Assembly: GCF_013155545.1 (NCBI RefSeq)
Contig: NZ_JABJVV010000009.1
Span: forward strand, 62,001-126,000
DNA from: Caenimonas soli
Lineage (GTDB): Bacteria > Pseudomonadota > Gammaproteobacteria > Burkholderiales > Burkholderiaceae_C
Direction of reading: 5' to 3'
DNA: 64,000 bases
The translations under genes and the position numbers were made by a program. The notes under the pieces were generated by a model. It saw nothing but the letters and a program-made list of their open reading frames with translations, searched no databases and was not told the origin of the DNA. How positions within the stretch are numbered: the stretch's first letter is position 1; every line of letters begins with the position of its first letter. Shown one piece after another: positions 23,332 to 31,495 of this stretch.

Positions 23332-24540
23332 CTAAGCGAAGGCAGGACCGGCGCCCCCAGCCGTTGAAGAAAATCGCCCTAAAGCGGACTCGAAAGCCCG
23401 CGCCAGTTCAGCCGGCGCAAACTTGCGCAGGCGACCCGGCAGCTTTTGATTGGTGACGAGCTCCAAGAAGCCATCGCCCAGGTGCGTGAACGCCGCAGCC
23501 ATCGTCGGCGCGGCAGTGTTGAAGGCCCAGCGCAGATTGCGCACCGCCTCGGCTTCGACCGTTTCAAGGGCGAGCCTGGCAGTTGTGCGCACCGGCTCGG
23601 GAGCCACCTTGATCGCGTCGGCCTCGGCCAGCATCGCAGCATGCCAGTCGGACGCGCCAGCGAAGAAATCCGCAGGCCTGCGCAGCATGTCGGCAGAGAG
23701 CACGCGCAGCTTGTTGCCGTAGCGCAGTTCCGCACGTATCCAGCGCGACCCGGCCTCGACGCCAAACAGCTGGTCACCCTTCTCGTACACGTTGGTTTGC
23801 TTGCCCGCTTCCTTGCTGCCAAAATAAAAGGATCGCTCGCTACCGTTGCTGGTCCAGTTGCCCAACATGTTCGGCTTGAGCATGCGACCGCCGACATTCA
23901 TCAGACCGGCTTCATAGTCGGCCTTGACGCGCTCCATGCCGCCCGCGAAACCATCGAAGAAATCGAGCGCCAGATCACAGCGCGTCAGGTCCGCTTTGCG
24001 CTCATCGCAGATATCGGCGAGCCGATCATTCCAGCCTGGCGCCGCAAACGTACAGGCCGCGCCGAACAAGTTGCAATGGATGGTGCGACTTTGCGACTGC
24101 TGGCGAGGACTGTCGCCCGAGGCCAGGTACCCGACCCAGCCACACTCCGCACCGTTACGCTCGATGGCCCAGCGGAAGCGATAGAAGTCATGCCCCTTGC
24201 GTTGCTCGGGCGCGATGGTGAAGTCAGAGCCGAGCGCCGCCGCCACCGTTTGCGCCAGGTCCAACGCCTGCGCGGCGGCATCGAAATCGCAGTCGGGAAT
24301 CGAGCGCAGCAGCTGCAAAACGCGGCCACCCGGATCGACGAATTGATGCAGATCCTCGAAAGACTCCTGCGCACGCGGCAAGATAAGATCCGCTGGCAGG
24401 AACGGTGCGTTGCGACGAATGACCGTGAAGCGCACCCAGTCAACATGGACCGGGGTTTTGGTGCGAGCACGCTCAGCCTCCAGCCGAAACTTGACCTCGG
24501 AGCCGTCGAGGACCAGGCTGGACTTCGACGGGCGAGTCAT
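23332..24540 (-). CDS. Rolling-circle replication initiation protein (Rep_trans/gene II-like)
   Basis: 402 residues. Segments RCDLALDFFDGF, RSFYFGSKEAGKQTNVYEKG and RAELRYGNKLRVL match the replication initiation factor family of inoviruses and rolling-circle plasmids. The tyrosine in NVYEKGDQL is the likely nicking residue. It starts in an ATGA overlap with the 60-residue membrane protein upstream and would nick the viral origin to start plus-strand synthesis. Confidence 0.9.
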   Translation of the reverse strand: MTRPSKSSLVLDGSEVKFRLEAERARTKTPVHVDWVRFTVIRRNAPFLPADLILPRAQESFEDLHQFVDPGGRVLQLLRSIPDCDFDAAAQALDLAQTVAAALGSDFTIAPEQRKGHDFYRFRWAIERNGAECGWVGYLASGDSPRQQSQSRTIHCNLFGAACTFAAPGWNDRLADICDERKADLTRCDLALDFFDGFAGGMERVKADYEAGLMNVGGRMLKPNMLGNWTSNGSERSFYFGSKEAGKQTNVYEKGDQLFGVEAGSRWIRAELRYGNKLRVLSADMLRRPADFFAGASDWHAAMLAEADAIKVAPEPVRTTARLALETVEAEAVRNLRWAFNTAAPTMAAAFTHLGDGFLELVTNQKLPGRLRKFAPAELARAFESALGRFSSTAGGAGPAFA

Positions 24541-24719
24541 ACAGCAGCCCGCACCAGCACGGACAACAACGCAGCAAGACCCAACGCCAGGCCGAGCAAC
24601 GTACCGCCCGCCAGGTCCATGAACAGGTCATAAACCCGCATTGGCCAATGAGCCTTGAAGTCGGACCGAGCCTGCGCATTGAGCAACGCGAGCTCGCGGC
24701 GTGTACGAAGCGTTCTCAT
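24537..24719 (-). CDS. 60-residue phage membrane protein
   Basis: Polar, basic N-terminus (MRTLRTRRELALLNAQARSD) and one C-terminal hydrophobic helix (GGTLLGLALGLAALLSVLV). It overlaps Rep and the preceding gene by ATGA junctions. Function unknown. Confidence 0.65.
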   Translation of the reverse strand: MRTLRTRRELALLNAQARSDFKAHWPMRVYDLFMDLAGGTLLGLALGLAALLSVLVRAAV

Positions 24720-24895
24720 GCGAGCAGCCAGGGCAGGGAAACGGCCACCACACCAAGGCCGACACCGCAGAACCCGAGCACGAACCAGGCGCCACGCTCG
24801 ACTGCGGCCACAAGTCGCTGATCGCGGTCGAATCGAGCGAACATGCCACTTACCGCCTCGTCGTACTCACGGTCGCAAATTTGATGCGGGCTCAT
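24716..24895 (-). CDS. 59-residue phage membrane protein
   Basis: Charged N-terminal half (DREYDEAVSGMFARFDRDQR) and one hydrophobic helix (WFVLGFCGVGLGVVAVSL). ATG 24895 overlaps the stop of the upstream 47-residue gene, and the stop overlaps the next start, both ATGA. Function unknown. Confidence 0.6.
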   Translation of the reverse strand: MSPHQICDREYDEAVSGMFARFDRDQRLVAAVERGAWFVLGFCGVGLGVVAVSLPWLLA

Positions 24896-25035
24896 GCGAC
24901 CACCCGCACCGACACGCATGCGTGCCACTTGGCAAACGCCGCGCTGCCAATGAACTGACCTGAGCGCACGCGAGCAACGCGGTCTGTAGACCCGCTTCGA
25001 AACTCAATCACGCAGCCTTTGCGCACGACGCGCAT
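24892..25035 (-). CDS. 47-residue phage protein, first gene of the leftward operon
   Basis: Starts MRVVRKGCVIEFRSGSTDRV; basic and beta-rich in appearance. No ribosome-binding site is seen, but its stop overlaps the next start (ATGA), continuing the chain of coupled genes. The start codon is uncertain. Confidence 0.5.
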   Translation of the reverse strand: MRVVRKGCVIEFRSGSTDRVARVRSGQFIGSAAFAKWHACVSVRVVA

Positions 25036-25077
25036 ACCGGTAGCATCGAGGTTCGACTTTTTGGGAGAGGGAACAAC

Positions 25078-25302
25078 GTGAACGTCCAAGCTTTTCAACT
25101 CGAACTCACGCGCATGCTGCTTTGGTACCTGGGCCTTAGCCTTGTGGGCTTCATCGCGACCATGTGGGTGCTGTACATCGTCGTGAAATCCGCAATCCGC
25201 GACGGCATCAACGAATCGGGATTGGTAGGCAACTGGAGACGAACTGCCGCCGCCACCGCTATCCAGCCCGACACATTCACCAACACCCGGCCGCAACGCT
25301 GA
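25078..25302 (+). CDS. Small rightward phage membrane protein
   Basis: 74 residues from GTG 25078, with GGAGAGGG 6 bases upstream. One long hydrophobic helix (MLLWYLGLSLVGFIATMWVLYIVV) followed by a basic, polar tail. It is divergent from the replication operon with only 42 bases between starts, so any promoters there overlap. Function unknown; superinfection exclusion or host-membrane proteins are typical of this position but unproven. Confidence 0.6.
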   Translation: MNVQAFQLELTRMLLWYLGLSLVGFIATMWVLYIVVKSAIRDGINESGLVGNWRRTAAATAIQPDTFTNTRPQR

Positions 25303-25443
25303 CTGGATGCGGACCGACCCGCTGTGCTTTGCCGGAGCCACCATAGCCGGGGCATCGCCGTTTGCGCGGGCCGGACCGCAAGGAATGCGCATCGCCGGAG
25401 CGAGGTAACTGCGCAAAAATGGGTGCATGGTGGCTCCTGTTAG

Positions 25444-25516
25444 GATTGGTTCACCAAATCAGCGTGCCGTTTTGGCTTGCCAATTTGGTTAACTCAGCCG
25501 TAATGTGCCATTTTGG
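25444..25516. promoter_or_regulatory. Repressor operator array
   Basis: Three copies of a TGCC-n-n-TTTGG element lie upstream of the repressor: GTGCCGTTTTGG (25464-25475), TTGCCAATTTGG (25477-25488) and GTGCCATTTTGG (25505-25516). An imperfect dyad, GATTGGT-TC-ACCAAATC (25444-25460), carries the same TTTGGT/ACCAAA core. Spacing and position suggest autoregulation by the 89-residue protein. Confidence 0.55.
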
Positions 25517-25531
25517 TAACTGGAGTGCAAC

Positions 25532-25801
25532 ATGTTTTTTGAAGCCTTGGAGAAACTGTCGGCCGACGACATCAGAAGCCTTGCCGCTAAGGGCGTAGAA
25601 CGCTCACGCGTCAGCGACTGGAAAGCACGTCGGCGTATTCCAACCCGCGCGCAGGCCTATGCACTCGCTACGGTGCTAGGGCTCGACTTCGACCGGCTAG
25701 AGCGTGAGCTCACCTTCCTCGAAATAGAGCACGACGCTCAGAAAAATGCAGGCTTCATGGACCTACTGAAAGTGTTCCGCAGGCAATGGCAGCATTCTTG
25801 A
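25532..25801 (+). CDS. Phage repressor-type helix-turn-helix protein
   Basis: 89 residues. The central segment RSRVSDWKARRRIPTRAQAYALA fits a Cro/CI-like or DUF3693-type helix-turn-helix (about 22-50). GGAG lies 6 bases before ATG 25532. The stop codon TGA (25799-25801) is inside the first codons of the functional apaH (start 25786), so the genes overlap by 16 bases in different frames. In the free phage the gene would end at attP and be followed by the hairpin terminator now at 18186. Confidence 0.75.
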   Translation: MFFEALEKLSADDIRSLAAKGVERSRVSDWKARRRIPTRAQAYALATVLGLDFDRLERELTFLEIEHDAQKNAGFMDLLKVFRRQWQHS

Positions 25802-26616
25802 TTGGTGACGTGCAGGGCTGCGATGCGCCCCTGGGCCGTCTGCTCGAGAAGATTGAATTCTCGCCAAGCCGGGACACGCTGTACGTGCTGGGCGATCTGG
25901 TCAACCGCGGGCCGGAGTCCGGCGCGGTGCTGCGCCGGCTGATGAAATACGGGGATTCGGCCAAATGCCTGCTGGGCAACCACGACCTGAGCCTGCTGGC
26001 GGTCGCGCACGGCCGCCGGGCGCCGCACCGCAACGACACCATGGACAAGGTCCTGATGGCGCCGGATCGCGGCGAGCTGCTCGAGTGGCTGCGCCAGCAG
26101 CGCATGGCGATCCGCGCGCATGGGCTGCTGATGGTGCATGGCGGGGTGCTGCCGCAGTGGGACGCGACGCAAACGATGCTGCTGGCCGCGGAAGTGGAGA
26201 CGGTGCTGCGCGGGCCCGACCTGGTCGATTTCCTGTCGCAGATGTATGGCAACGAGCCGGCGCAGTGGGACGATGCGCTGGCCGGCGCGGACCGGCTGCG
26301 GGTGATCGTGAACGCGCTCACGCGGCTGCGCTTTTGCACGCGCGAGGGGGTGATGGATCTCAAGGCTTCGGGGGGATTGAAGGACGCCCCGCCGGGCTAC
26401 CTGCCCTGGTTCGACGTACCGGGGCGAAAGTCGGCGGGCACGCCCATCGCCTTCGGGCATTGGTCGACGCTGGGCTACCTGCAGCGGCCCGACATCATTT
26501 CACTGGACACGGGATGCGTCTGGGGCGGCTGCCTGAGCGCCCTGCGGCTGGGCACGCAGGGCCATGAACTGATACAGGTGAAGTGCGAGCAGGCGCAGTC
26601 GCCTATTCCGACTTGA
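25786..26616 (+). CDS. apaH: Symmetrical bis(5'-nucleosyl)-tetraphosphatase ApaH (5' end replaced by prophage)
   Basis: 276-residue PPP-family phosphoesterase that cleaves Ap4A symmetrically to two ADP; its mRNA-decapping activity on Np4-capped RNA is also established for E. coli ApaH. Metal-site motifs are visible: GDVQGC (D and H/Q site), GDLVNRGPES and LLGNHDLSLL, plus histidines in VHGGVLPQW and FGHWSTLGY. The first five codons (MAAFL) lie in prophage sequence and replace the original MGLYF left at 18122. No good ribosome-binding site precedes the ATG, so translation may depend on the overlapping repressor gene. It converges on the helicase gene with a 14-base overlap. Confidence 0.94.
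   Translation: MAAFLIGDVQGCDAPLGRLLEKIEFSPSRDTLYVLGDLVNRGPESGAVLRRLMKYGDSAKCLLGNHDLSLLAVAHGRRAPHRNDTMDKVLMAPDRGELLEWLRQQRMAIRAHGLLMVHGGVLPQWDATQTMLLAAEVETVLRGPDLVDFLSQMYGNEPAQWDDALAGADRLRVIVNALTRLRFCTREGVMDLKASGGLKDAPPGYLPWFDVPGRKSAGTPIAFGHWSTLGYLQRPDIISLDTGCVWGGCLSALRLGTQGHELIQVKCEQAQSPIPT
25801..25809 (+). other. Right attachment core (attR) of the inovirus
   Basis: ATTGGTGAC followed by GTGCAG; identical to the left core and encoding I-G-D of the restored ApaH. Confidence 0.8.
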
Positions 26617-28033
26617 ACAGCGCCGCCACCTTGCGCTTGGGCTTGATATTGCTCGAAACGCGGCTGGCGGCCGGCTTGGCGCCTGCTTCCCATGCCGGTG
26701 CAACCTCTGTGGCCGGGGCCTGGTAAGGCTGGTCGAAGAACGGATCGCGGGGCGCGGCCGGAGCGCGGTACTCGCGTTGCGGACGGGGGGTGCGCTCGCG
26801 CGGCGCGTCGAGCACGTCGCGCGGATCGCCCACCTCGCCGGCTTCACGCCAGGCACGGCGGCCGTCGTTGATGCGGCCCTTTGGCTTGTCTTCGTCGAAC
26901 TCGAGGGGCTCCAGTTCGATCTTTCTCTTGAGCAGCTTTTCAATGTCGCCGATCAGGCGCGCGTCGGTGCCCGAAACGAAGGTGACCGCCAGGCCCGACT
27001 GGCCGGCACGCCCGGTGCGCCCGATGCGGTGCACGTAGTCTTCGGCGTTGAACGGCACGTCGAAATTGAACACCGCGGGCACGTCCTTGATGTCGAGCCC
27101 GCGCGCGGCCACGTCGGTGGCGACCAGCAGGTCGACCTCGCCGGCCTTGAAGGCGGCCAGCGCCTTGAGGCGCTCGTCCTGGCTCTTGTCGCCGTGCAGG
27201 GCGGTGGTATTCATGCCCTCACGCTCCAGCGAGCGTGCCAGCCGCGCGCAACCGAGCTTGCTGTTGACGAACACGAAGGCCTGCTTCAGGCCGCGCTGGC
27301 GCACGATCTGCTTGAGCGCGTGCCGCTTCTCTTCGTCCGGCACGCTGTAGAAACGCTGTTCGACGGTGGATGCCGCCTCGTTCGGGCGGGCCACCTCGAT
27401 GGTCACCGGATCTTGCAGGTAGCTGTTGGCCAGGCGCTTGATCTCGGGCGAGAAGGTCGCCGAGAACAGCAGCGTGGTGCGCTGCTTGGGCAGATAGGAC
27501 AGGATGCGCTGCAGGTCGGGCAGGAAGCCGATATCCAGCATGCGGTCGGCCTCGTCCAGCACCACGTATTCGACCTGATTCAGCACCGCGTTCTTGGCTT
27601 CGATGTGATCCAGCAGGCGCCCTGGGGTCGCCACCAGCACTTCGACGCCCTTCTTGAGCTCCGCCGTCTGCGGCTTCATGTCGATACCGCCGAACACCAC
27701 CGCGCTGCGCAGGTTGGTGTACTTGGCGTACAGCTTGACCTGCTGAGCCACCTGGTCGGCCAGTTCCCGCGTGGGCAGCAGCACCAGCGCGCGCACCGGG
27801 TGCCGCGCCGGGGAGGTGGAAGCATTCTCGTGTTTGAGCATGCGCTGCAAGAGCGGCAGCGAGAACGCCGCCGTCTTGCCCGTGCCCGTCTGGGCCGCGC
27901 CCATCACGTCCTTGCCGGTCAGGACGACGGGGATCGCCTGGGCCTGGATGGGGGTCATTTGCTCGTAGCCCATTTCGGCCACGGCACGTGCCAGCGGCTC
28001 GGCCAGCGATAAATTGGAGAAGGAACTAGGCAT
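26603..28033 (-). CDS. rhlE: DEAD-box RNA helicase, RhlE type
   Basis: 476 residues. Helicase motifs in order: Q motif (YEQMTPIQAQAIP), I AQTGTGKT, Ia PTRELADQ, Ib TPGRLLD, II DEADRMLD, III SATFS, V ATDVAARGLDI, VI HRIGRTGRAG. A basic, proline-rich C-terminal tail of about 90 residues ends KPKRKVAALFKSE. ATG 28033 starts the conserved MPSSFSNLSL; the frame runs open further upstream. RhlE-type helicases assist RNA remodelling, mRNA decay and ribosome assembly. Confidence 0.94.
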   Translation of the reverse strand: MPSSFSNLSLAEPLARAVAEMGYEQMTPIQAQAIPVVLTGKDVMGAAQTGTGKTAAFSLPLLQRMLKHENASTSPARHPVRALVLLPTRELADQVAQQVKLYAKYTNLRSAVVFGGIDMKPQTAELKKGVEVLVATPGRLLDHIEAKNAVLNQVEYVVLDEADRMLDIGFLPDLQRILSYLPKQRTTLLFSATFSPEIKRLANSYLQDPVTIEVARPNEAASTVEQRFYSVPDEEKRHALKQIVRQRGLKQAFVFVNSKLGCARLARSLEREGMNTTALHGDKSQDERLKALAAFKAGEVDLLVATDVAARGLDIKDVPAVFNFDVPFNAEDYVHRIGRTGRAGQSGLAVTFVSGTDARLIGDIEKLLKRKIELEPLEFDEDKPKGRINDGRRAWREAGEVGDPRDVLDAPRERTPRPQREYRAPAAPRDPFFDQPYQAPATEVAPAWEAGAKPAASRVSSNIKPKRKVAALFKSE

Positions 28034-28116
28034 TAGGGCTCGGTACAGAACCCGGCATTGTCGCATTTCGGCGCGACAAGCCTGTGACAAAGGCTATCAG
28101 GGGCCCGCAGCCGGCT

Positions 28117-28992
28117 CTACAGGTCGCGGCTGCTGAAAGTGTCGCAGGCCTTCACGCTGCCCGTCTTCAGGCCGGTCGTGAACCATTTCTGGCGTTGGGC
28201 GCTGGTTCCGTGGGTGAAGCTCTCGGGCACCACAGCCCCGCCGCGCGAACCCTGGAGCGCGTCGTCGCCGATCTTGGCGGCCGCGTTCATGGCCTCCTCC
28301 ACGTCGCCCTGCTCCAGGATCTGGCGGGCATTCTGGGCGTGGTGGGCCCAGACGCCGGCAAAGCAGTCGGCTTGCAGTTCCAGCTTCACGCTCATGGCGT
28401 TGTACTGGGCCTTGCTGGATTGCCCGCGCAGGCGCTCCATCTGGCTCGTGATGCCCAATTGGTGCTGAACGTGATGGCCTACCTCATGGGCGATCACATA
28501 GGCCTGGGCGAAGTCGCCGGGGGCGCCCATGCGTGTCTTGAGGGTCTCGTAGAAGTTGAGGTCGATGTAGACCTTCTGGTCGGCCGGGCAATAAAAGGGG
28601 CCCATCGCCGATTGGCCCGTGCCGCAGGCCGTGGGGACTGCGCCGCGGAACAAGACCAGGCGGGGTTCCTTGTAGGTGGCGCCGCCCTGCGTGAAGAGCT
28701 GCTTCCACACGTCTTCGGTATCGGCCAGCACGGTTGACACGAACTTGGCCATCTTGTCGTCTGCCGGGGGCGCCTTGGCCGGGCCTTGCTGCTGCACCTG
28801 CGCCGGATCGCCGCCGCCACTCAGGATGCTCAATATGGTCAGCGGGTTGATGCCGAAGATGGCGCCGCCCACCAGCGCGATGACGACGGTGCCGATGCCT
28901 ATGCTCCGCCCGCCGATTCCAAAGCCTCCGCCGCCGCCGCCGCCGCGCGCGTCCTCGACGTTGCTCGATTCCCGATTGCCTTCCCAACGCAT
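28117..28992 (-). CDS. Neutral zinc metallopeptidase (YpfJ family)
   Basis: 291 residues. Glycine-rich N-terminus, one hydrophobic segment (about 28-50, [16 protein letters not shown]) and a catalytic domain with the zinc motif HEVGHHVQ (about 170) and the downstream [14 protein letters not shown], the usual third-ligand region of this family. It is probably anchored in the inner membrane with the peptidase outside. It is divergent from pcp, with only 39 bases between starts. Confidence 0.92.
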   Translation of the reverse strand: MRWEGNRESSNVEDARGGGGGGGFGIGGRSIGIGTVVIALVGGAIFGINPLTILSILSGGGDPAQVQQQGPAKAPPADDKMAKFVSTVLADTEDVWKQLFTQGGATYKEPRLVLFRGAVPTACGTGQSAMGPFYCPADQKVYIDLNFYETLKTRMGAPGDFAQAYVIAHEVGHHVQHQLGITSQMERLRGQSSKAQYNAMSVKLELQADCFAGVWAHHAQNARQILEQGDVEEAMNAAAKIGDDALQGSRGGAVVPESFTHGTSAQRQKWFTTGLKTGSVKACDTFSSRDL

Positions 28993-29031
28993 GATGTTCT
29001 CCAGATGCCGCTGCTGCGGTACATTGAAACC

Positions 29032-29703
29032 ATGGTAGCTCCATCAAACGCGGCCGTGGGCCGCTTTCCCACTGTGTTGGTAACGGGTTTTGACCCTTTC
29101 GGCGGCTCCAGCGTCAATCCGAGCTGGATGGCGGTTCAAGCCCTACACGGGCGTCAGGTCGGCGGCCATCGCATCGTAGGCGCGCAACTACCCACGGTGT
29201 TCGGACACTCGCTGGAGGTGCTGCGCGACCTTCTGCTGAGGCATAGGCCCGAGCTGGTGATCTGCACCGGCCAGGCAGGCGGCCGCGCCGCGCTGTCGTT
29301 CGAGCGGGTCGCCATCAACGTCAACGACGCACGCATTCCCGACAACGCTGGCGAACAGCCGGTGGACACGCCCGTCGTCGCGGGCGGACCGGCGGCCTAC
29401 TTCACCAACCTGCCGATCAAGGCGATGCTGGCCACGCTGCTGGCCGAGGGCATCAACGCCGAGGTATCGCAGACGGCGGGCACATTCGTGTGCAATCACG
29501 TCTTCTACGGACTCATGTACGAATTGGCCACGCGCAAGGAGTTGAAATACACGCGCGGCGGGCTGGTCCACGTGCCGTGGCTGCCGGCGCAGGGCCAGCC
29601 CTCGATGCGGCTCGACGAGATGGTGCAGGGCATCAAGCTGGCGATCGAGTGCGCGCTGGCAACGGTGACCGACATCCGCAAGCAGGCCGGCGCACTCAAC
29701 TGA
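29032..29703 (+). CDS. pcp: Pyrrolidone-carboxylate peptidase (pyroglutamyl peptidase I)
   Basis: 223-residue cysteine peptidase that removes N-terminal pyroglutamate. [18 protein letters not shown] is the family start. The catalytic triad is visible as Glu in [17 protein letters not shown], Cys in [13 protein letters not shown] and His in [11 protein letters not shown] second in-frame ATG 25 bases upstream (29007) is possible. Conserved length. Confidence 0.94.
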   Translation: MVAPSNAAVGRFPTVLVTGFDPFGGSSVNPSWMAVQALHGRQVGGHRIVGAQLPTVFGHSLEVLRDLLLRHRPELVICTGQAGGRAALSFERVAINVNDARIPDNAGEQPVDTPVVAGGPAAYFTNLPIKAMLATLLAEGINAEVSQTAGTFVCNHVFYGLMYELATRKELKYTRGGLVHVPWLPAQGQPSMRLDEMVQGIKLAIECALATVTDIRKQAGALN

Positions 29704-29749
29704 CAAAGCCCGGCCCCCGGTAACGCGGCAGCCAGCCTAAAATCGAACG

Positions 29750-30601
29750 GTGTCCATCCTCAACGCCGACCTGCACTGCCACTCCGTGGTTTCCGACGGC
29801 ACCCTCACGCCCGAAGAGCTTGCGGCGCGCGCGGCGGCCAACGGCGTGGAACTGTGGTCGCTGACCGACCACGATGAGATCGGCGGCCAGCACCGTGCGG
29901 CCGCGGCAGCCCGTGCCCATGGCATCAAATACCTCACCGGCACCGAGATCTCCGTCACCTTCGCCGACCAGACAGTGCACATCATCGGCCTGGGCTTCGA
30001 TGCGGATGACCCCGAGATGCTGCGCGGCCTGCTGGCGACGCGCGGCGGGCGCGAGGCCCGCGCCCGGGAGATGGCTGAGGGCCTGGCCCAGGTGGGCATC
30101 AAGGAGGCGTACGAGGGGGCGCTGAAGTACGTGGGCAACCCCGAGCTGATCTCACGCACGCACTTTGCCCGCTTCCTGGTGGAAAGCGGCGTGTGCCGCG
30201 ACACCGGCGAAGTGTTCCGCCGCTACCTGGTGGAGGGCAAGCCCGGCTACGTCTCGCACCGCTGGGCTTCGCTGAAGGCCGCGGTGCAGTGGATCACCCA
30301 GGCCGGCGGCGCCGCCGTGATCGCGCATCCGGCGCGCTACCGGTTCACAGCCAACGAGGAATACGCGCTCTTCACCGACTTCAAGGCGCATGGCGGGCTG
30401 GGGGTGGAGGTCGTGACCGGCAGCCACACGGCCGCCGAATACGTGACCTATGCCGAGACCGCGCGCGAGTTCGGCCTGGCCGCCTCGCGCGGCAGCGACT
30501 TCCACAGCCCCGGCGAAAGCCACACCGACCTGGGCCAACTGCCCTTCCTGCCCGGCCAGTTGACGCCCGTGTGGGACTTGCTCGCGGACCGCATCCAGTG
30601 A
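29750..30601 (+). CDS. rnm: PHP-domain 5'-3' exoribonuclease / nucleotide phosphatase (Rnm/RNase AM)
   Basis: 283-residue PHP phosphoesterase. Metal-binding motifs are ADLHCHSVVSDGT (about 5-17), LTDHDEIGG and VIAHPARYRF near 190, with GSDFHSPGE near the end. Members (YciV/TrpH) hydrolyse 3',5'-nucleoside bisphosphates and trim 5' ends of rRNA and short RNAs. GTG start at 29750. Its stop overlaps the next start (GTGA), so it is co-translated with the DMT transporter. Confidence 0.9.
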   Translation: MSILNADLHCHSVVSDGTLTPEELAARAAANGVELWSLTDHDEIGGQHRAAAAARAHGIKYLTGTEISVTFADQTVHIIGLGFDADDPEMLRGLLATRGGREARAREMAEGLAQVGIKEAYEGALKYVGNPELISRTHFARFLVESGVCRDTGEVFRRYLVEGKPGYVSHRWASLKAAVQWITQAGGAAVIAHPARYRFTANEEYALFTDFKAHGGLGVEVVTGSHTAAEYVTYAETAREFGLAASRGSDFHSPGESHTDLGQLPFLPGQLTPVWDLLADRIQ

Positions 30602-31491
30602 GCGGGCCGAAACGGGTTTTGGCCGGTATCGGGCTGGTCGTGGCGGCGGGCGCATGCTTCGCGGTGCTGGACACCACCACCAAGTTCGTCAGCGCCTCGG
30701 TGCCGCTGCTGATGGCGCTGTGGTTTCGCTACGCCTTCCAGGCCATCGCCACCACGGCCACCGTGCTTCCGTTGCGGGGCATGTCGGCGCTGCGCACGCT
30801 GCATCCCAAGTTCCAGTGCCTGCGCGGCGTCCTGCTGTTGGCCAGCAGCCTGCTCGCCTTTGCCAGCCTCAAGTACATGCCGGTGGGCGAGTTCACCGCC
30901 ATCGTCATGATCGCGCCGCTGGCAATCACCGTGCTGGCCGCGACGGTGCTCAAGGAAAAGGTGTCGCCCATGCGCTGGGCGCTGGTGGCGGGCGGCTTCG
31001 CCGGCACGCTGGTGATCATCCGCCCCGGCGACGAGGCCTTCAACTGGGCCAGCCTGCTGCCGCTGGGGCTGGTCGTGACCAACGCCTGGTTCCAGGTGCT
31101 GACCAGCAAGCTGGCACGCACCGAAGATCCGATGACCATGCACCTGTACTCCGGCTGGATCGGCACGCTGCTCGCCTCGCTGGCCCTGCCTTTCGTCTGG
31201 ACGGCACTGCCGGCGTGGTGGCTGTGGGCCGGTTTGTGCTTCATGGGCCTGATGGGCACCGTCGGCCATTTCCTCCTGATCCTGGCCTACCAGCGCGCGC
31301 CCGCCGCCACGCTCACGCCCTACCTGTACTCGCAGATCGCTTTCGCCATGCTGGGCGGCTGGCTGGTGTTCTCGCATGTGCCCGACGGATGGGCCCTGGT
31401 GGGCATGGCAATGATCGCCGTCTGCGGCGCGGCCGGGGCCTGGCTCACCGTGCGCGAGAGCCGTGTGAGGCTGGAACCCGTGGAAGCGTGA
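30598..31491 (+). CDS. DMT-superfamily transporter (EamA)
   Basis: 297 residues with about ten hydrophobic helices and two EamA repeats, starting from GTG 30598, which overlaps the rnm stop. The N-terminal repeat contains GACFAVLDTTTKFVSASVP and the second begins near PLGLVVTNAWFQVLTSKLA. The substrate (metabolite efflux) is not predictable. The reading frame continues far upstream in rnm, but the first helix defines the start. Confidence 0.9.
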   Translation: MSGPKRVLAGIGLVVAAGACFAVLDTTTKFVSASVPLLMALWFRYAFQAIATTATVLPLRGMSALRTLHPKFQCLRGVLLLASSLLAFASLKYMPVGEFTAIVMIAPLAITVLAATVLKEKVSPMRWALVAGGFAGTLVIIRPGDEAFNWASLLPLGLVVTNAWFQVLTSKLARTEDPMTMHLYSGWIGTLLASLALPFVWTALPAWWLWAGLCFMGLMGTVGHFLLILAYQRAPAATLTPYLYSQIAFAMLGGWLVFSHVPDGWALVGMAMIAVCGAAGAWLTVRESRVRLEPVEA

Positions 31492-31495
31492 CGCT

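Larger units (their letters stand above)
18137..25809 (-). mobile_element. Inovirus (filamentous phage) prophage integrated in apaH
   Basis: A 7.66-kb unit bounded by direct copies of ATTGGTGAC (18137-18145 and 25801-25809; wider similarity CTTkATTGGTGACrTG). Inside lies an inovirus gene set, mostly leftward: small membrane proteins, rolling-circle Rep, ssDNA-binding protein, small coat proteins, major coat, adsorption protein, pVI-like protein, Zot/pI ATPase and serine recombinase. A rightward repressor sits at the right end. Most genes overlap by 1-4 bases, and lower-GC codon use in several genes contrasts with the host. No pIV secretin is present, so export would need a host secretin. All core functions appear intact, so it may be inducible. 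Confidence 0.93.
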
